Shown one piece after another: positions 18,731-27,088 of a stretch of DNA of 52,996 bases (position 1 is the first letter of the stretch; the number at the start of each line of letters is the position of its first letter). The stretch comes from Haloarcula rubripromontorii (GTDB lineage Archaea; Halobacteriota; Halobacteria; Halobacteriales; Haloarculaceae). The stretch lies in NCBI RefSeq assembly GCF_001280425.1, contig NZ_LIUF01000012.1:1-52996 (forward strand), written 5' to 3'. Made by a program: the position numbers and the translations under genes. Under the pieces are notes generated by a model. The model ran no database searches. It had not been told where the DNA came from and saw only the letters and a list, made by a program, of their open reading frames with translations.

Positions 18731-19579
18731 TCACTGGCCGGAACTCCGCGAAGTCACGGACCTTGAAGAGTGTCGACGGGCGGTACTCTCGGTCGCGTTC
18801 TCAGAAGCGACCTCCCGGGCTGTGTCGACCCACCTGTGGTCCGGGAAGGTTTCGGGACGTACATCGTACGTATACCGATACTCACGCCCGTCTCCGTCGA
18901 GCGTGATATCGAACGCGTAGATAATCCCATCCTGGACCCCGAGCTGGAGCGTGCCGTTGAGAGGGGGTGAGAGAGTAGTAGCGGTGTCGCGCTCGCCCGA
19001 GAGCCGGTACGTAATTACAGGGACCGAATGGTGAGTCGTCCTGTTGATGGCCGTCCATGTGTATGCTTTGAGCATCTCTGTGTGTCGGCCGATATTTGTG
19101 GGCGCAATCTGTCCGTACCGCGGGTCGTACCGGTAATACGCGTCAGTAGTGTTATCGTACACATACGCGCTATCGGACTGCAGTTGCTCTCGCTGGTGTT
19201 CATTCGGGATACCGTCGGCCCGCTGGATGACCGCGTACGTCGTTCCGTTCCGATAGACTGTAGCGTTGTGCCACCGGTCGGCGAGTATCTCGCCTGTGGT
19301 GGAATTGATGTAGTAATCACCCTCCACGAGCCGCCGGTCGGGTGGCTCGGTGTGGACGATAGCATACGAGTCCCAGTGTGTCTGCGGTGTGTGCGATACG
19401 TTCATGCCGTGTACCTCAAGTGCCGAGAAGTTGATGTGATCCGGCCCCGCCCCTGCAGGGTATGCCTGACCGGAGTCGGATGCGAGCATCTGTGGAGGCC
19501 AGAGGCTCGTGAAAGCAAACGCCGCGACACCGACCACTACGAGTACGACAGTAAGGCCACTGACATAGCGCTGATCCAT
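18731..19579 (-). CDS. Membrane-anchored extracytoplasmic protein, unknown function
   Basis: A 282-residue protein. One N-terminal transmembrane helix (~7-27, GLTVVLVVVGVAAFAFTSLW) anchors a large outside domain with several N-x-S/T sequons, such as NSTTG, NATVY, NGTTY and NRTTH, which fits an N-glycosylated surface protein. The short Ser/Arg-rich C-terminus is unusual. The ATG at 19579 is preferred over a start 15 codons upstream, because CACTTAGTT ~28 bases before it is a better promoter fit. No recognised family. Confidence 0.75.
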   Translation of the reverse strand: MDQRYVSGLTVVLVVVGVAAFAFTSLWPPQMLASDSGQAYPAGAGPDHINFSALEVHGMNVSHTPQTHWDSYAIVHTEPPDRRLVEGDYYINSTTGEILADRWHNATVYRNGTTYAVIQRADGIPNEHQREQLQSDSAYVYDNTTDAYYRYDPRYGQIAPTNIGRHTEMLKAYTWTAINRTTHHSVPVITYRLSGERDTATTLSPPLNGTLQLGVQDGIIYAFDITLDGDGREYRYTYDVRPETFPDHRWVDTAREVASENATESTARRHSSRSVTSRSSGQ

Positions 19580-19869
19580 ACTGGGTCGAAAACCAGCGTC
19601 GGTAACTAAGTGCCCAAGAGTCAAACCAGACTTTGTCCGTTACATCGGATCAACCCACGTCTCGGTCGTGGAAGAGCGTGCTCTGTGCTGCCTACTCCGA
19701 GCCGCGACCGACCGCTCGGTGTCCTCAGCACCGACAGGGACAGCGTAACAATGTGGACGGGAACACTTTAATGTCAACTGTCTGTCTCAGCGCTTGATGA
19801 ATCCAGTGGCTGCCACGCCGGGCTAGATAAAACCGCGCCGCTAGTCAGTAGCAATTAACAGATATGAAT
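19580..19869. other. Gap downstream of the orphan 5S rRNA gene
   Basis: About 290 bases between the membrane-protein gene and the 5S 3' end. No gene is supported. On the minus strand, GCCCGGCGTGGCAGCC (~19811-19826) recalls the 5' part of a tRNA, but no anticodon stem or T-loop follows. A T-rich GGTTTTATC ~40 bases after the 5S end could serve as a terminator. Confidence 0.45.
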
Positions 19870-19991
19870 GGTGGCGGCGAACCGCGTTTCCCAGAGGCTC
19901 GCGCACTCCAGTACTCCCCGGAACGCTGGTGGGCTTATCTTCCGTGTTCGGGATGGGTACGGGAGGCAACCCCACCGCTGTGGCCGCCTAT
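19870..19991 (-). rRNA. rrf: 5S ribosomal RNA, isolated copy
   Basis: The minus strand reads a complete 122-base 5S rRNA. It begins ATAGGCGGCCACAGCGG and ends GGTTCGCCGCCACC, with the core CCCATCCCGAACACGGAAG between. The terminal helix GGCGGC/GCCGCC can form. Compared with the H. marismortui 5S sequence as I remember it, I see only a changed first base and one change near the 3' end (AAACGCGG for AAACCCGG). There is no 23S or 16S gene on either side: a membrane protein lies upstream and another downstream. This is an orphan 5S gene, not part of an rrn operon. Confidence 0.93.
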
Positions 19992-20013
19992 ACAATCCCT
20001 CTGGCAGCCACAG

Positions 20014-20019
20014 TTATAA
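20014..20019 (-). promoter_or_regulatory. TATA box of the orphan 5S gene
   Basis: On the minus strand CTCTTATAACTG places TTATAA with its centre 25-26 bases before the mature 5S 5' end. That is the normal TATA-to-start distance in haloarchaea, so the gene can be transcribed on its own, with a start at or very near the mature end. Confidence 0.65.
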
Positions 20020-20261
20020 GAGTAGCTAATCGGAGACGAGAACTATCCGAAACAGTTCAGCCGCTCAACAGTACACAGGTGACACCGATGCTATCTTCAG
20101 GCAAGTATCAGGAATTATTACATAATCTATCACAGTCATATACTGCCAATCAAACCAGAGTGTGACCGCGGTTGTCTATCCTACCCTGACACGTCTAAAC
20201 GGGTCTGTCCAGACTTGAACCGAGGATCGTGTTTGCACTGCAACTGCAGCCAGAGAACTGG

Positions 20262-21587
20262 TCAGCAGTCAGACGAAGGAACGGCAAGCGATACGCCGGC
20301 GAGGAATATCGGGAGACCGGCGATCACAACGGCGGCGGCACTGACCATGACAACTGGGATGAAAAGCACGCCCAGTCCGTACGGCGTGGGGAGTACCGGG
20401 AGGACTGGCAGCATCGACAGCACGAACCCGATAGCAGCCGTTTTTATCGCCAGCCAGCGGTTCCCGTGGCCGACTGCGTATCCGGCCGGGAGAAGCACAA
20501 ACGCAGGTCCAAGAACCAGCAGCGCTGCCACCGGGGGCGTGGAGCCGTCACTGACGACCATCGGAACTGCCGCTATTGTCGCTCCCAAGGCGATACCTGC
20601 GCCGACTACAGCGCCGCCAACGACCCTCTGATAGCTCGTGTGCTCACGGATACGCCGCTGTGACAGGGCGATGCCACAGACGAACAGCGAAGTGCCACCG
20701 CCGAACAGCGGTGCTACGGTGCCACCCAGACGCAAAACGCCCGTCGCTCCAAGAAACGACAGAACAGTCGATACCGCGCCGACACCGGCGAAGATGATAC
20801 CCGCGGACTCCCGGACGCGTTTCAAATCCCAATCAAGCCAAGCGACGCCTCCGGCGGCAGCGCCGATCAAGAGGGTAAACACCGCTGTGGGGAGGGTGAT
20901 GTATGCGAGTGCCTTCACCGCCATCACAGGTCCGAGAAGTGTGCCGACCGCAAGTAGGCTCAACAGCGGCCCGACGGCCGTCTCACGGGGGACAAAGGTT
21001 ACGATACGCCCGTCGTTGAGTTCGGTCACCGTCATCCGCTGTCCGTCGTCTGAGACGGTCGCGCCATCGATGGGCCGCCCGACTCGCATCCCGTCGGGAG
21101 CAACGACGACGAGCCGGTCAGCACCGAGGCCATCGAGGTTTCGATACCCGTAGGCCTCAGTAAACTCGCCTGTCCGGACCGTCCCGCCGATGGACTGCTC
21201 GGCGAAATCAGCCTCACGGTAGCGCAACGTTATGACACCATCGCCAGACACGTTCGCGCTCAGGAGTTCGGCGTCCCACATCGCTCTGTCGGCGATAGCG
21301 GCTCGGAGGCTCTCGTTTTCCCGAAGTTGTGTTGTCCCCTCTGTGCTAGACAGTCGGTTGTGGACGACCCACGTTGCGCTTCCGTTGTTGTCGACGGTGA
21401 CGGTAGCGTTGCTGTGAGTGACTGCGACCGAAACACCGTGTGACTCGGCTGTTGATTCAAACGAGTCACCGCAGGCGTCACACAGCGGCCGCGGCGGCGG
21501 TGCTGCGCCGGCAGGCACGGCGATACAGAGGAGCGATGTACAGACCAGACAGAGGAGGGCAAGGTGATGGCGTTGATACGGGGCCAT
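20262..21587 (-). CDS. Polytopic membrane protein with exported N-terminal domain, unknown function
   Basis: A 441-residue protein. A signal peptide (to about residue 28, ending VPAGAA) is followed by CDACGD and an extracellular ~170-residue domain. About seven or eight hydrophobic helices follow (~205-435). The exported domain begins with a possible metal- or disulfide-forming CDAC pair and contains repeated beta-like segments. The layout resembles haloarchaeal sensor-like or transport-accessory proteins, but I recognise no family. It is transcribed towards the orphan 5S gene and is divergent from the ABC transporter operon. Confidence 0.75.
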   Translation of the reverse strand: MAPYQRHHLALLCLVCTSLLCIAVPAGAAPPPRPLCDACGDSFESTAESHGVSVAVTHSNATVTVDNNGSATWVVHNRLSSTEGTTQLRENESLRAAIADRAMWDAELLSANVSGDGVITLRYREADFAEQSIGGTVRTGEFTEAYGYRNLDGLGADRLVVVAPDGMRVGRPIDGATVSDDGQRMTVTELNDGRIVTFVPRETAVGPLLSLLAVGTLLGPVMAVKALAYITLPTAVFTLLIGAAAGGVAWLDWDLKRVRESAGIIFAGVGAVSTVLSFLGATGVLRLGGTVAPLFGGGTSLFVCGIALSQRRIREHTSYQRVVGGAVVGAGIALGATIAAVPMVVSDGSTPPVAALLVLGPAFVLLPAGYAVGHGNRWLAIKTAAIGFVLSMLPVLPVLPTPYGLGVLFIPVVMVSAAAVVIAGLPIFLAGVSLAVPSSDC

Positions 21588-21689
21588 GAATGTATCTATC
21601 CTGTCATATGTTTATAGATATTGGTTACTCAAACAACGGTTATACCAACACGGACGGCGGACGACACTGGGACCAATACACCTCGACTA

Positions 21690-22000
21690 ACTGTACTGTT
21701 CAGTACATATTTCCCCGGCGCTGCCGGCCGTGTTCCCCCATCTTCGGTGTCGCGGCCGAGCGGAGCGGCCGCCGCTTGGGCGTCGTCGATTAGGTCTGGC
21801 ACCCACTCGCTTATCTCGGGATGCGTACAGCGAATACTGTCGCAGCTGCCGTCGCGTTCGCGGTCGCTGGTCGGGAATGCAGTCTCGTGTCAGGAACGCG
21901 GTTTCGCCGTCGGTGAACTCGAGACCGGCGGAGACAGATTCGAGAATTTCGATATATGTGTCCGCCAAGCCGTTATTAACGTATCTGGACTGTTCTTCGA
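21690..22000 (-). pseudogene. Possible frameshifted remnant of a small gene
   Basis: The minus strand reads ADTYIEILESVSAGLEFTDG then ETAFLTRD in one frame. After about 21885 the protein-like sequence moves to the next frame: CTHPEISEWVPDLIDDAQ, then AAAAPLGRDTE. Both parts have the acidic, GC3-rich look of real haloarchaeal protein. No single frame covers them, and the second frame has a stop just before the switch. I do not recognise the family. A broken small gene is more likely than two tiny genes. Confidence 0.3.
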
Positions 22001-22012
22001 CAGTATAACAAC

Positions 22013-22018
22013 TTATAC
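22013..22018 (+). promoter_or_regulatory. TATA box of the ABC transporter operon
   Basis: CTTATACC lies ~31 bases before the GTG at 22049, fitting a leaderless or nearly leaderless transcript and supporting that start. Confidence 0.45.
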
Positions 22019-22048
22019 CGACACAACCACGATGGTAGGCAGAACGCC

Positions 22049-22795
22049 GTGACAGCAATCGAGATCGAGTCGCTCTGGAAGTCGTACGGCGACGTGACCG
22101 CGATATCGGACCTCTCGCTCAGCATCGACGATGGAGAGTTCTTCGGACTGCTCGGGCCGAACGGGGCTGGCAAGACCACCACGATGGAGATACTTACCGG
22201 GCAGCTCACCCCGGACAGCGGTCAGGCAGCGGTACTCGGTGTCGACCCGGCAACCCGGCCCACGGCGGTCCGCGAACGGGCGGGGATTCTTCCTGAAAAG
22301 GAGTCACCGCCGAGTTTCATGACGCCGCGCGAGTACTTCGACTTCGTCGGTGCTATCCGGGATCTGCCCGACGATGTGGTGACAGCGCAGACCGAGTCGT
22401 GGGCCGACCGTCTCGGCTTTACCGAGAAACTCGATACACTGTCCTCGGACCTTTCGCGAGGCCAACAGCAGAAAGTGATGATCGCCGGCGCGTTCTTCCA
22501 CGAGCCGGACGTCGTGTTCATCGACGAACCGCTGGCGAACCTCGACCCGATCGTTCAGGAGCGTGTCAAGCGGTTCCTGCACTCCTACCGGGACGCCGGC
22601 AATACGATTGTCGTCACGACACACGACGTCGATGTCGCTGCCGAACTCTGTTCACGGGTCGGCATCATGTACGGCGGCGACCTCGTCGCCGATGTCCGGC
22701 CGGCAGAACTCGACGCTGATGTGACGCTCCTCGACGTGTTTCTGGACACCGTCGATGCAACAGTGGACCGGGAGAAACAAACTGCTGACATATGA
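22049..22795 (+). CDS. ABC transporter ATP-binding protein
   Basis: A 248-residue nucleotide-binding domain. Walker A is GPNGAGKTT (36-44), the signature reads LSRGQQQKV (~135-143), and Walker B with catalytic Glu is VVFIDEPLANLDP (~154-166). The H-loop follows in VVTTHDVD. It belongs to the exporter-type group that pairs with polytopic permeases (CcmA/NatA-like). The next gene, its permease, overlaps by four bases. Confidence 0.95.
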   Translation: MTAIEIESLWKSYGDVTAISDLSLSIDDGEFFGLLGPNGAGKTTTMEILTGQLTPDSGQAAVLGVDPATRPTAVRERAGILPEKESPPSFMTPREYFDFVGAIRDLPDDVVTAQTESWADRLGFTEKLDTLSSDLSRGQQQKVMIAGAFFHEPDVVFIDEPLANLDPIVQERVKRFLHSYRDAGNTIVVTTHDVDVAAELCSRVGIMYGGDLVADVRPAELDADVTLLDVFLDTVDATVDREKQTADI

Positions 22796-24225
22796 GTGAC
22801 GGACGAGTGCGCAGGGTGTTCGTCGAGATGCTCCGCGAGGAGTGGCGACTCCACAGCCGGCTCTTCGGCGGCAGTCACTTCTCCCTGTTTCCGGTGTTCA
22901 TTTGCCTGCTCGTTGGGGGCGCAGCCAAGCTCCTGTCCGTTACAGGGACTGACCCGCAAACCGTGTTCGCCGGCCTCCACGCACTGGTATTCGTCTTCGG
23001 ACTCCACACGGGGTCTATCGGCTTTGTGGGCCGTGATGCCCTCCAGAATCTTCTCGGTGACGTGACGCTGCTGGTGTTCTCTGCCCGTACACTCCCGCTC
23101 TCGCAGAGTACGCTGCTGGGACTGTTCGTCGTCAAGGACAGTGTCTACTACGCGGTGCTGTTTCTGCTACCGATCTCTCTCGGAACGGTGCTTGCAGTGC
23201 AAGGGACTGTCGGCCCGCTCCTCGTCATCGAGACTGTCTCCATTCTGTGGACGACGCTGGTACTGATGTTCGTCTTGGGAATGGGAGCGACGATTGCAGC
23301 TCTCGGTCTCGCTGGGCGCGGCGTTCCCGGACTGGCGCTACTCGCGGCCCCACTCGCCGCTGTCGGTGCTGCGGTTGTCAGTGGTGTCGATGTCGTTTCC
23401 TACACCCCATACGGTCTGTTTCTCGCGCAGACTCCAATGCGGGTCGGCACGACAGCTATCGGTATCGTCGGCGTCTTTCTGCTGGGTGCAGTCACTTTCG
23501 ATGCGACCGCGCCTCGCCCCGCTCAAACGGTCGAACCAGCGTTTCGCGCTTGGTGGCGTCGGCTCGGTGACCCAGTCGCCACGAAGAGCCTGCTTGACAT
23601 CCACCGTAGTGCAGGCGGGTTCGGGAAAGTCCTCTTTTCGGCGGCAGTGCTGTTCGGCGTCACCGCTGCACTGGTCGATTTCGCCGGACAGATCACGGGC
23701 GTACCGCCGTCGCCTGGTATCTCATTCGGTGCGATTCTCGGACTCTCAGGGTTTACGACCTACAACTGGCTCACGCAATCTGACGACGTGACCCTGTATT
23801 TCGCCCATCCGCTCTCTGTGAGAGCCGTTTTGAGGGGGAAGTTCCGGGCGTTCCTCCTGCTCGGCCCGTTGGTCGGACTTGCATTCTACGGACTCGCACT
23901 CGGCTGGCGTGGCGGACCGGTCGCTGAGGCCGCCGTCGGGGCCATCCTGCTCGTCGGCGTCGCCTGCTACATCTTCGGCACCACCGTCTACCTCACCGGC
24001 CTCTCTCCGAACGAATTCCTCTTCGACACGGCCCTGTTCGCGGTTTTCGGCGTGGCGATGGTCCTCCCGCTAGTCCCGGTCCTCATCGTTGGGTTCGCCA
24101 TCTCGCCGCTGTCTGGGACTCTGCTCGCCGCGCTCGGTGGGTCTGGTGGCGTCCTCGGCGCTGTTGGCGTCGGCCTCTACCGTCGGTCGGTACCGAAGTG
24201 GGCGACGCGGTATCAACAGGCGTGA
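22792..24225 (+). CDS. ABC transporter permease
   Basis: A 477-residue membrane protein with roughly 10-12 hydrophobic helices and the N-terminal MLREEWRLHSRLFGG seen in ABC-2-like haloarchaeal permeases. Its ATGA overlaps the ATPase stop, so the two are translationally coupled. Together they would form a transporter, probably an exporter, since no binding protein is present. The substrate is unknown. Confidence 0.85.
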   Translation: MSDGRVRRVFVEMLREEWRLHSRLFGGSHFSLFPVFICLLVGGAAKLLSVTGTDPQTVFAGLHALVFVFGLHTGSIGFVGRDALQNLLGDVTLLVFSARTLPLSQSTLLGLFVVKDSVYYAVLFLLPISLGTVLAVQGTVGPLLVIETVSILWTTLVLMFVLGMGATIAALGLAGRGVPGLALLAAPLAAVGAAVVSGVDVVSYTPYGLFLAQTPMRVGTTAIGIVGVFLLGAVTFDATAPRPAQTVEPAFRAWWRRLGDPVATKSLLDIHRSAGGFGKVLFSAAVLFGVTAALVDFAGQITGVPPSPGISFGAILGLSGFTTYNWLTQSDDVTLYFAHPLSVRAVLRGKFRAFLLLGPLVGLAFYGLALGWRGGPVAEAAVGAILLVGVACYIFGTTVYLTGLSPNEFLFDTALFAVFGVAMVLPLVPVLIVGFAISPLSGTLLAALGGSGGVLGAVGVGLYRRSVPKWATRYQQA

Positions 24226-24388
24226 GTGGTCGATTGCGCTCGTCACATCGTCCCCGGCACCGACCCGGTTTCATCATCGGATTTTCGTCGCCTGTGTGGC
24301 GTCCGCCGGCTGCGATACTCCGGACGGACAGCAGCGGTCGTACTGCGGTTTTCGAATAGCTTTTCTTGATCAGTAGTGGCACTGGAGT

Positions 24389-25207
24389 ATGGACCGTCGT
24401 ACCGCGAGGCTGCTCAACGGTGCGCTAGCGCTGTGCTGTCTCGTGCTTGTACTCGCCGCTGTGTATCCGGTCACTACCGCAAAATCGCACGCGAAGCAAC
24501 CGACGGATAAACGGTTCACGGTGCCCGAGTCCGACGACTACCGGACGACGGGAGCGATTGTCGCGGATAGTGAGACAGCGCTGGAATTCGAGGGCGCTGT
24601 GGCCGCTGACGGCGGGCGCTACCTGTTCGTTGACGAAGGTGATATCCGAACCGAACAGTTTCAGGCGTCGCCGGGCGCTCCGGTCTACAGTCGTATCGTT
24701 GTCGAGGATGCCAGCAGCACCGACCGCCGAGGAGAGCAGATCCAGAGCGATACCGATCGAGAACTCCTCCGAGTGAACCAGACTGAAGGGGCCGTCACGT
24801 TCATCGTCAAGCAGGAGTCAGAGAATGTGGCCGACGAGGTCTCGGGAACTGCATCTGTCGTCGTCAGGAGCCTGTACGTCGTCGAATACCAGCGGGACGC
24901 CGATCCCTCTCAGGAAGCGACCGTCTACAAGCCGAAAAACGGCTGGTACGATGGCCGCGAACCGTACCATATCACCGGGGCTAGGGGGCAAGTGCGAACT
25001 GTCGGTGACACGACTGACGTTCGCTCCGCGGCAGTTACGTGGGACCAGACGGAATCAGCGGGGACGTATGCAGAACTCGTTCTGGTCAGACTAACGGGCG
25101 ATGCGCCGACAACGTACGACATCTCCGTCGAGTTCGAGTCGGGCGAGACGACAGTGCGTCGACCGGCGTGGGTCACCGAGGTCAAAACCGGATCGGAGGA
25201 CCGATAG
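24389..25207 (+). CDS. Exported/anchored protein of unknown function
   Basis: A 272-residue protein. Residues ~10-30 (LNGALALCCLVLVLAAVYPV) are a signal or anchor. The rest is a beta-rich, acidic exported domain without cysteines. It is downstream of the ABC genes in the same direction but 163 bases away, so it may be the last gene of that unit or have its own promoter. No recognised domain. Confidence 0.75.
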   Translation: MDRRTARLLNGALALCCLVLVLAAVYPVTTAKSHAKQPTDKRFTVPESDDYRTTGAIVADSETALEFEGAVAADGGRYLFVDEGDIRTEQFQASPGAPVYSRIVVEDASSTDRRGEQIQSDTDRELLRVNQTEGAVTFIVKQESENVADEVSGTASVVVRSLYVVEYQRDADPSQEATVYKPKNGWYDGREPYHITGARGQVRTVGDTTDVRSAAVTWDQTESAGTYAELVLVRLTGDAPTTYDISVEFESGETTVRRPAWVTEVKTGSEDR

Positions 25208-25408
25208 TCACAGGGGGACTGTCCAGTACGAACTCTCTGGAGCCGTCACGTCTCGGGGAACGGTCTGCAAGTGACGATGAAGCGCTGTACGGCCAGAGGT
25301 GCAGGAAGCGGTGTCGGAAGCTGCGTTCTGCGTTCTTTCAGCCGATAGTGTCACGTCTGCCGTGTATACGGTCGGTTTTTATCTCTTCCCCTGTGAAGCC
25401 CGGACAGA

Positions 25409-25960
25409 ATGGCATCCTACGACGCGTTTGACTCCGCTGTCGAAATTAATGGGCAAACGGTACTCACGATAGTCGAGGCGGCGATGGGGAAGTTCTCGGA
25501 CGAGTACCGGGACCGCGCCCTGACGGCGCTCGCTTCCGAGGGGATCACCGAACCGGCGGCTGACGAGTGGTACCCACAGCAGGCCTGGCTGAACGCGTTC
25601 GAGACAATTGCTGCTGACCTGCAACCGCACGTTCTTGATCGACTCGGCGAACAGATTCCTCACGTTGCGGACTGGCCAAACGACTTTGATACTGTTCCGG
25701 AGGCCCTCCAGTCGATAGACGAGGCCTACCAGCGAAACCACCGTGGCGGCGACATCGGACACTACCGCTTCGAATCCGTCGGCGAGCGGACCGGCGAGGT
25801 GACGTGTGAGAATCCGTATCCGTGTCCGTTCGACCGCGGTCTCATCCGGGGCGTCGCCCAGCAGTACGCACCGGTCGACGCGTTCGTCTTCCTCGAAGAA
25901 ACGGGTGAAACGTGTCGCCGGAACGGGGAGGATGCATGTACCTATACGGTCTACTGGTAG
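25409..25960 (+). CDS. V4R-like small-molecule-binding protein
   Basis: A 183-residue cytoplasmic protein. The C-terminal half has the marks of the 4-vinyl-reductase (V4R)/haem-NO-binding-like fold: YRFESVGERTGEVTCENPYP, CPFDRGLIRGVAQ, and a closing GETCRRNGEDACTYTVYW with paired cysteines near the end. The four Cys (CENPYPC, GETC, DAC) could bind a metal or a small ligand. There is no DNA-binding or kinase domain, so it may be a stand-alone sensor. GGTTTTTATC ~27 bases upstream supports the ATG. It is convergent with the GbsR-like regulator. Confidence 0.65.
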   Translation: MASYDAFDSAVEINGQTVLTIVEAAMGKFSDEYRDRALTALASEGITEPAADEWYPQQAWLNAFETIAADLQPHVLDRLGEQIPHVADWPNDFDTVPEALQSIDEAYQRNHRGGDIGHYRFESVGERTGEVTCENPYPCPFDRGLIRGVAQQYAPVDAFVFLEETGETCRRNGEDACTYTVYW

Positions 25961-25968
25961 CGCGGTGA

Positions 25969-26472
25969 CTACCGCTCGTAAGCCGCAAGTGCTTCGCGGA
26001 GTTCGGCGGCCGAGTACTCCGACACGAGCTGTACGATCTCCTCCAGATCTTCATAGGTCCCGCGGAGATTGCGAACGCGCTCTTCCTCGCGAGTATCTGC
26101 CGCTACCTGCTCTTCTGCCCGACGGATGGTTCTGAGCGTCGTCTGGACCTCCCGTTGGATGTATTGCTGGAACACGTCCTGTAGGATGAACCAGATTTCA
26201 CGTTCAGCCTCGAACCGGACTCGCCTGCCGCCTCCCGTGGACGACCTGCGGTGGATAAGCCCGAGACGCGACAGCGTCCGTGTGACGTTACTGACCGTCG
26301 ATTTCGCGTAGCCCGTCTGGTCGACGAGTTCCGGGATAGAGAGCGGGTCTGCTGCGAAGTACAGCACGCCGTAGATGCGCCCGGCACTTCGACTGAGACC
26401 GTACACTTCGGCTGATTGCTCCATCGATTCGATGACGCGTTCCCGTGCCACCGAACTGTCATCGTCACTCAT
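25969..26472 (-). CDS. GbsR/MarR-type HTH transcriptional regulator
   Basis: A 167-residue winged-helix protein. The DNA-binding part runs ~25-95: GRIYGVLYFAADPLSIPELV, then DQTGYAKSTVSNVTRTLSRL, then the wing RRSSTGGGRRVRFEAE. This is the GbsR pattern known in haloarchaea for osmolyte or transport genes. The C-terminal ~70 residues are helical and probably dimerise. It is divergent from a second HTH gene; a strong inverted repeat lies between them, so cross-regulation is likely. Confidence 0.85.
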   Translation of the reverse strand: MSDDDSSVARERVIESMEQSAEVYGLSRSAGRIYGVLYFAADPLSIPELVDQTGYAKSTVSNVTRTLSRLGLIHRRSSTGGGRRVRFEAEREIWFILQDVFQQYIQREVQTTLRTIRRAEEQVAADTREEERVRNLRGTYEDLEEIVQLVSEYSAAELREALAAYER

Positions 26473-26561
26473 GCATCCGAGTCGCCTGCCCTGTTTGTCG
26501 CGTGTCCTGCTGTGTCATATCTCCGGCTATTACTTTCGTAAGTATTAAATTGTTTGATTGG

Positions 26562-26585
26562 TTTGTTCGGATTGAGCCGAACAAA
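26562..26585. promoter_or_regulatory. Perfect 9-bp inverted repeat between two regulators
   Basis: TTTGTTCGG and CCGAACAAA flank the spacer ATTGAG. The site ends 31 bases before the ATG at 26616, that is over or next to its TATA box, and lies ~90 bases before the divergent GbsR-like gene. It is a strong candidate operator. The DNA between it and GbsR (26531-26544) holds a smaller repeat, TACTT-TCGT-AAGTA. Confidence 0.6.
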
Positions 26586-26615
26586 GAAAAACATCCGTCG
26601 ATACACCCACAATCC

Positions 26616-26969
26616 ATGGCAAGCGCCTTCCCCCACCACCCGCCGGTTGACTATGTACCCCGTGAGCAGACGAACGTCGTAGTCAACGGTACCGAACCGA
26701 CTGACGTTCTTCAGATTCTCTCGTCCGAAGCCGCTCAGGAGATACTTGGAGCAGTCAGAAATGAACCGCGGACCGCCTCGGACATCGCCGACGCAGTCGA
26801 CCGCTCGCTCCAGAGCGTCTCCTATCACCTCGACCGTCTCTGTGAAGCTGACCTCATCGAACCCGCCGAAACGTGGTACTCGGAGAAGGGGACGGAGATG
26901 ACAGTGTACGCCCTCGCTACGGAACGGCTGGTCGTGCAGTTCGGTGATAGCGCTGACCGATCCGTCTAG
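26616..26969 (+). CDS. ArsR-type winged-helix regulator
   Basis: A 117-residue protein with one winged HTH at ~40-95: LSSEAAQEILGAVRNEPRTA, SDIADAVDRSLQSVSYHLDR, then a wing with AETWYSEKGTEMTVYAL. The last element is typical of haloarchaeal ArsR-like helix-turn-helix proteins. No metal-binding cysteines are seen, so it is not a classical metal sensor. The ATG at 26616 is chosen. The longer upstream frame crosses the inverted repeat and has poor coding character. Confidence 0.83.
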   Translation: MASAFPHHPPVDYVPREQTNVVVNGTEPTDVLQILSSEAAQEILGAVRNEPRTASDIADAVDRSLQSVSYHLDRLCEADLIEPAETWYSEKGTEMTVYALATERLVVQFGDSADRSV

Positions 26970-27088
26970 TGTCCAGCGGCTTCACGGACTGCCTGCTCCC
27001 GAAGCATGCAGTCAGATTTGGCTGGCGTTGTTTTCGCCGCAGAGACTGAGACAAACAGACCTATTGGACCGTTTCTCGTGTGTCGAAT

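Larger units (their letters stand above)
21588..22048. other. Gap upstream of the ABC transporter operon
   Basis: A 461-base gap. It contains a minus-strand stretch with coding character broken by a frame change (listed separately), and the ABC operon promoter with ACTTATACC at 22011-22019. Confidence 0.45.
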
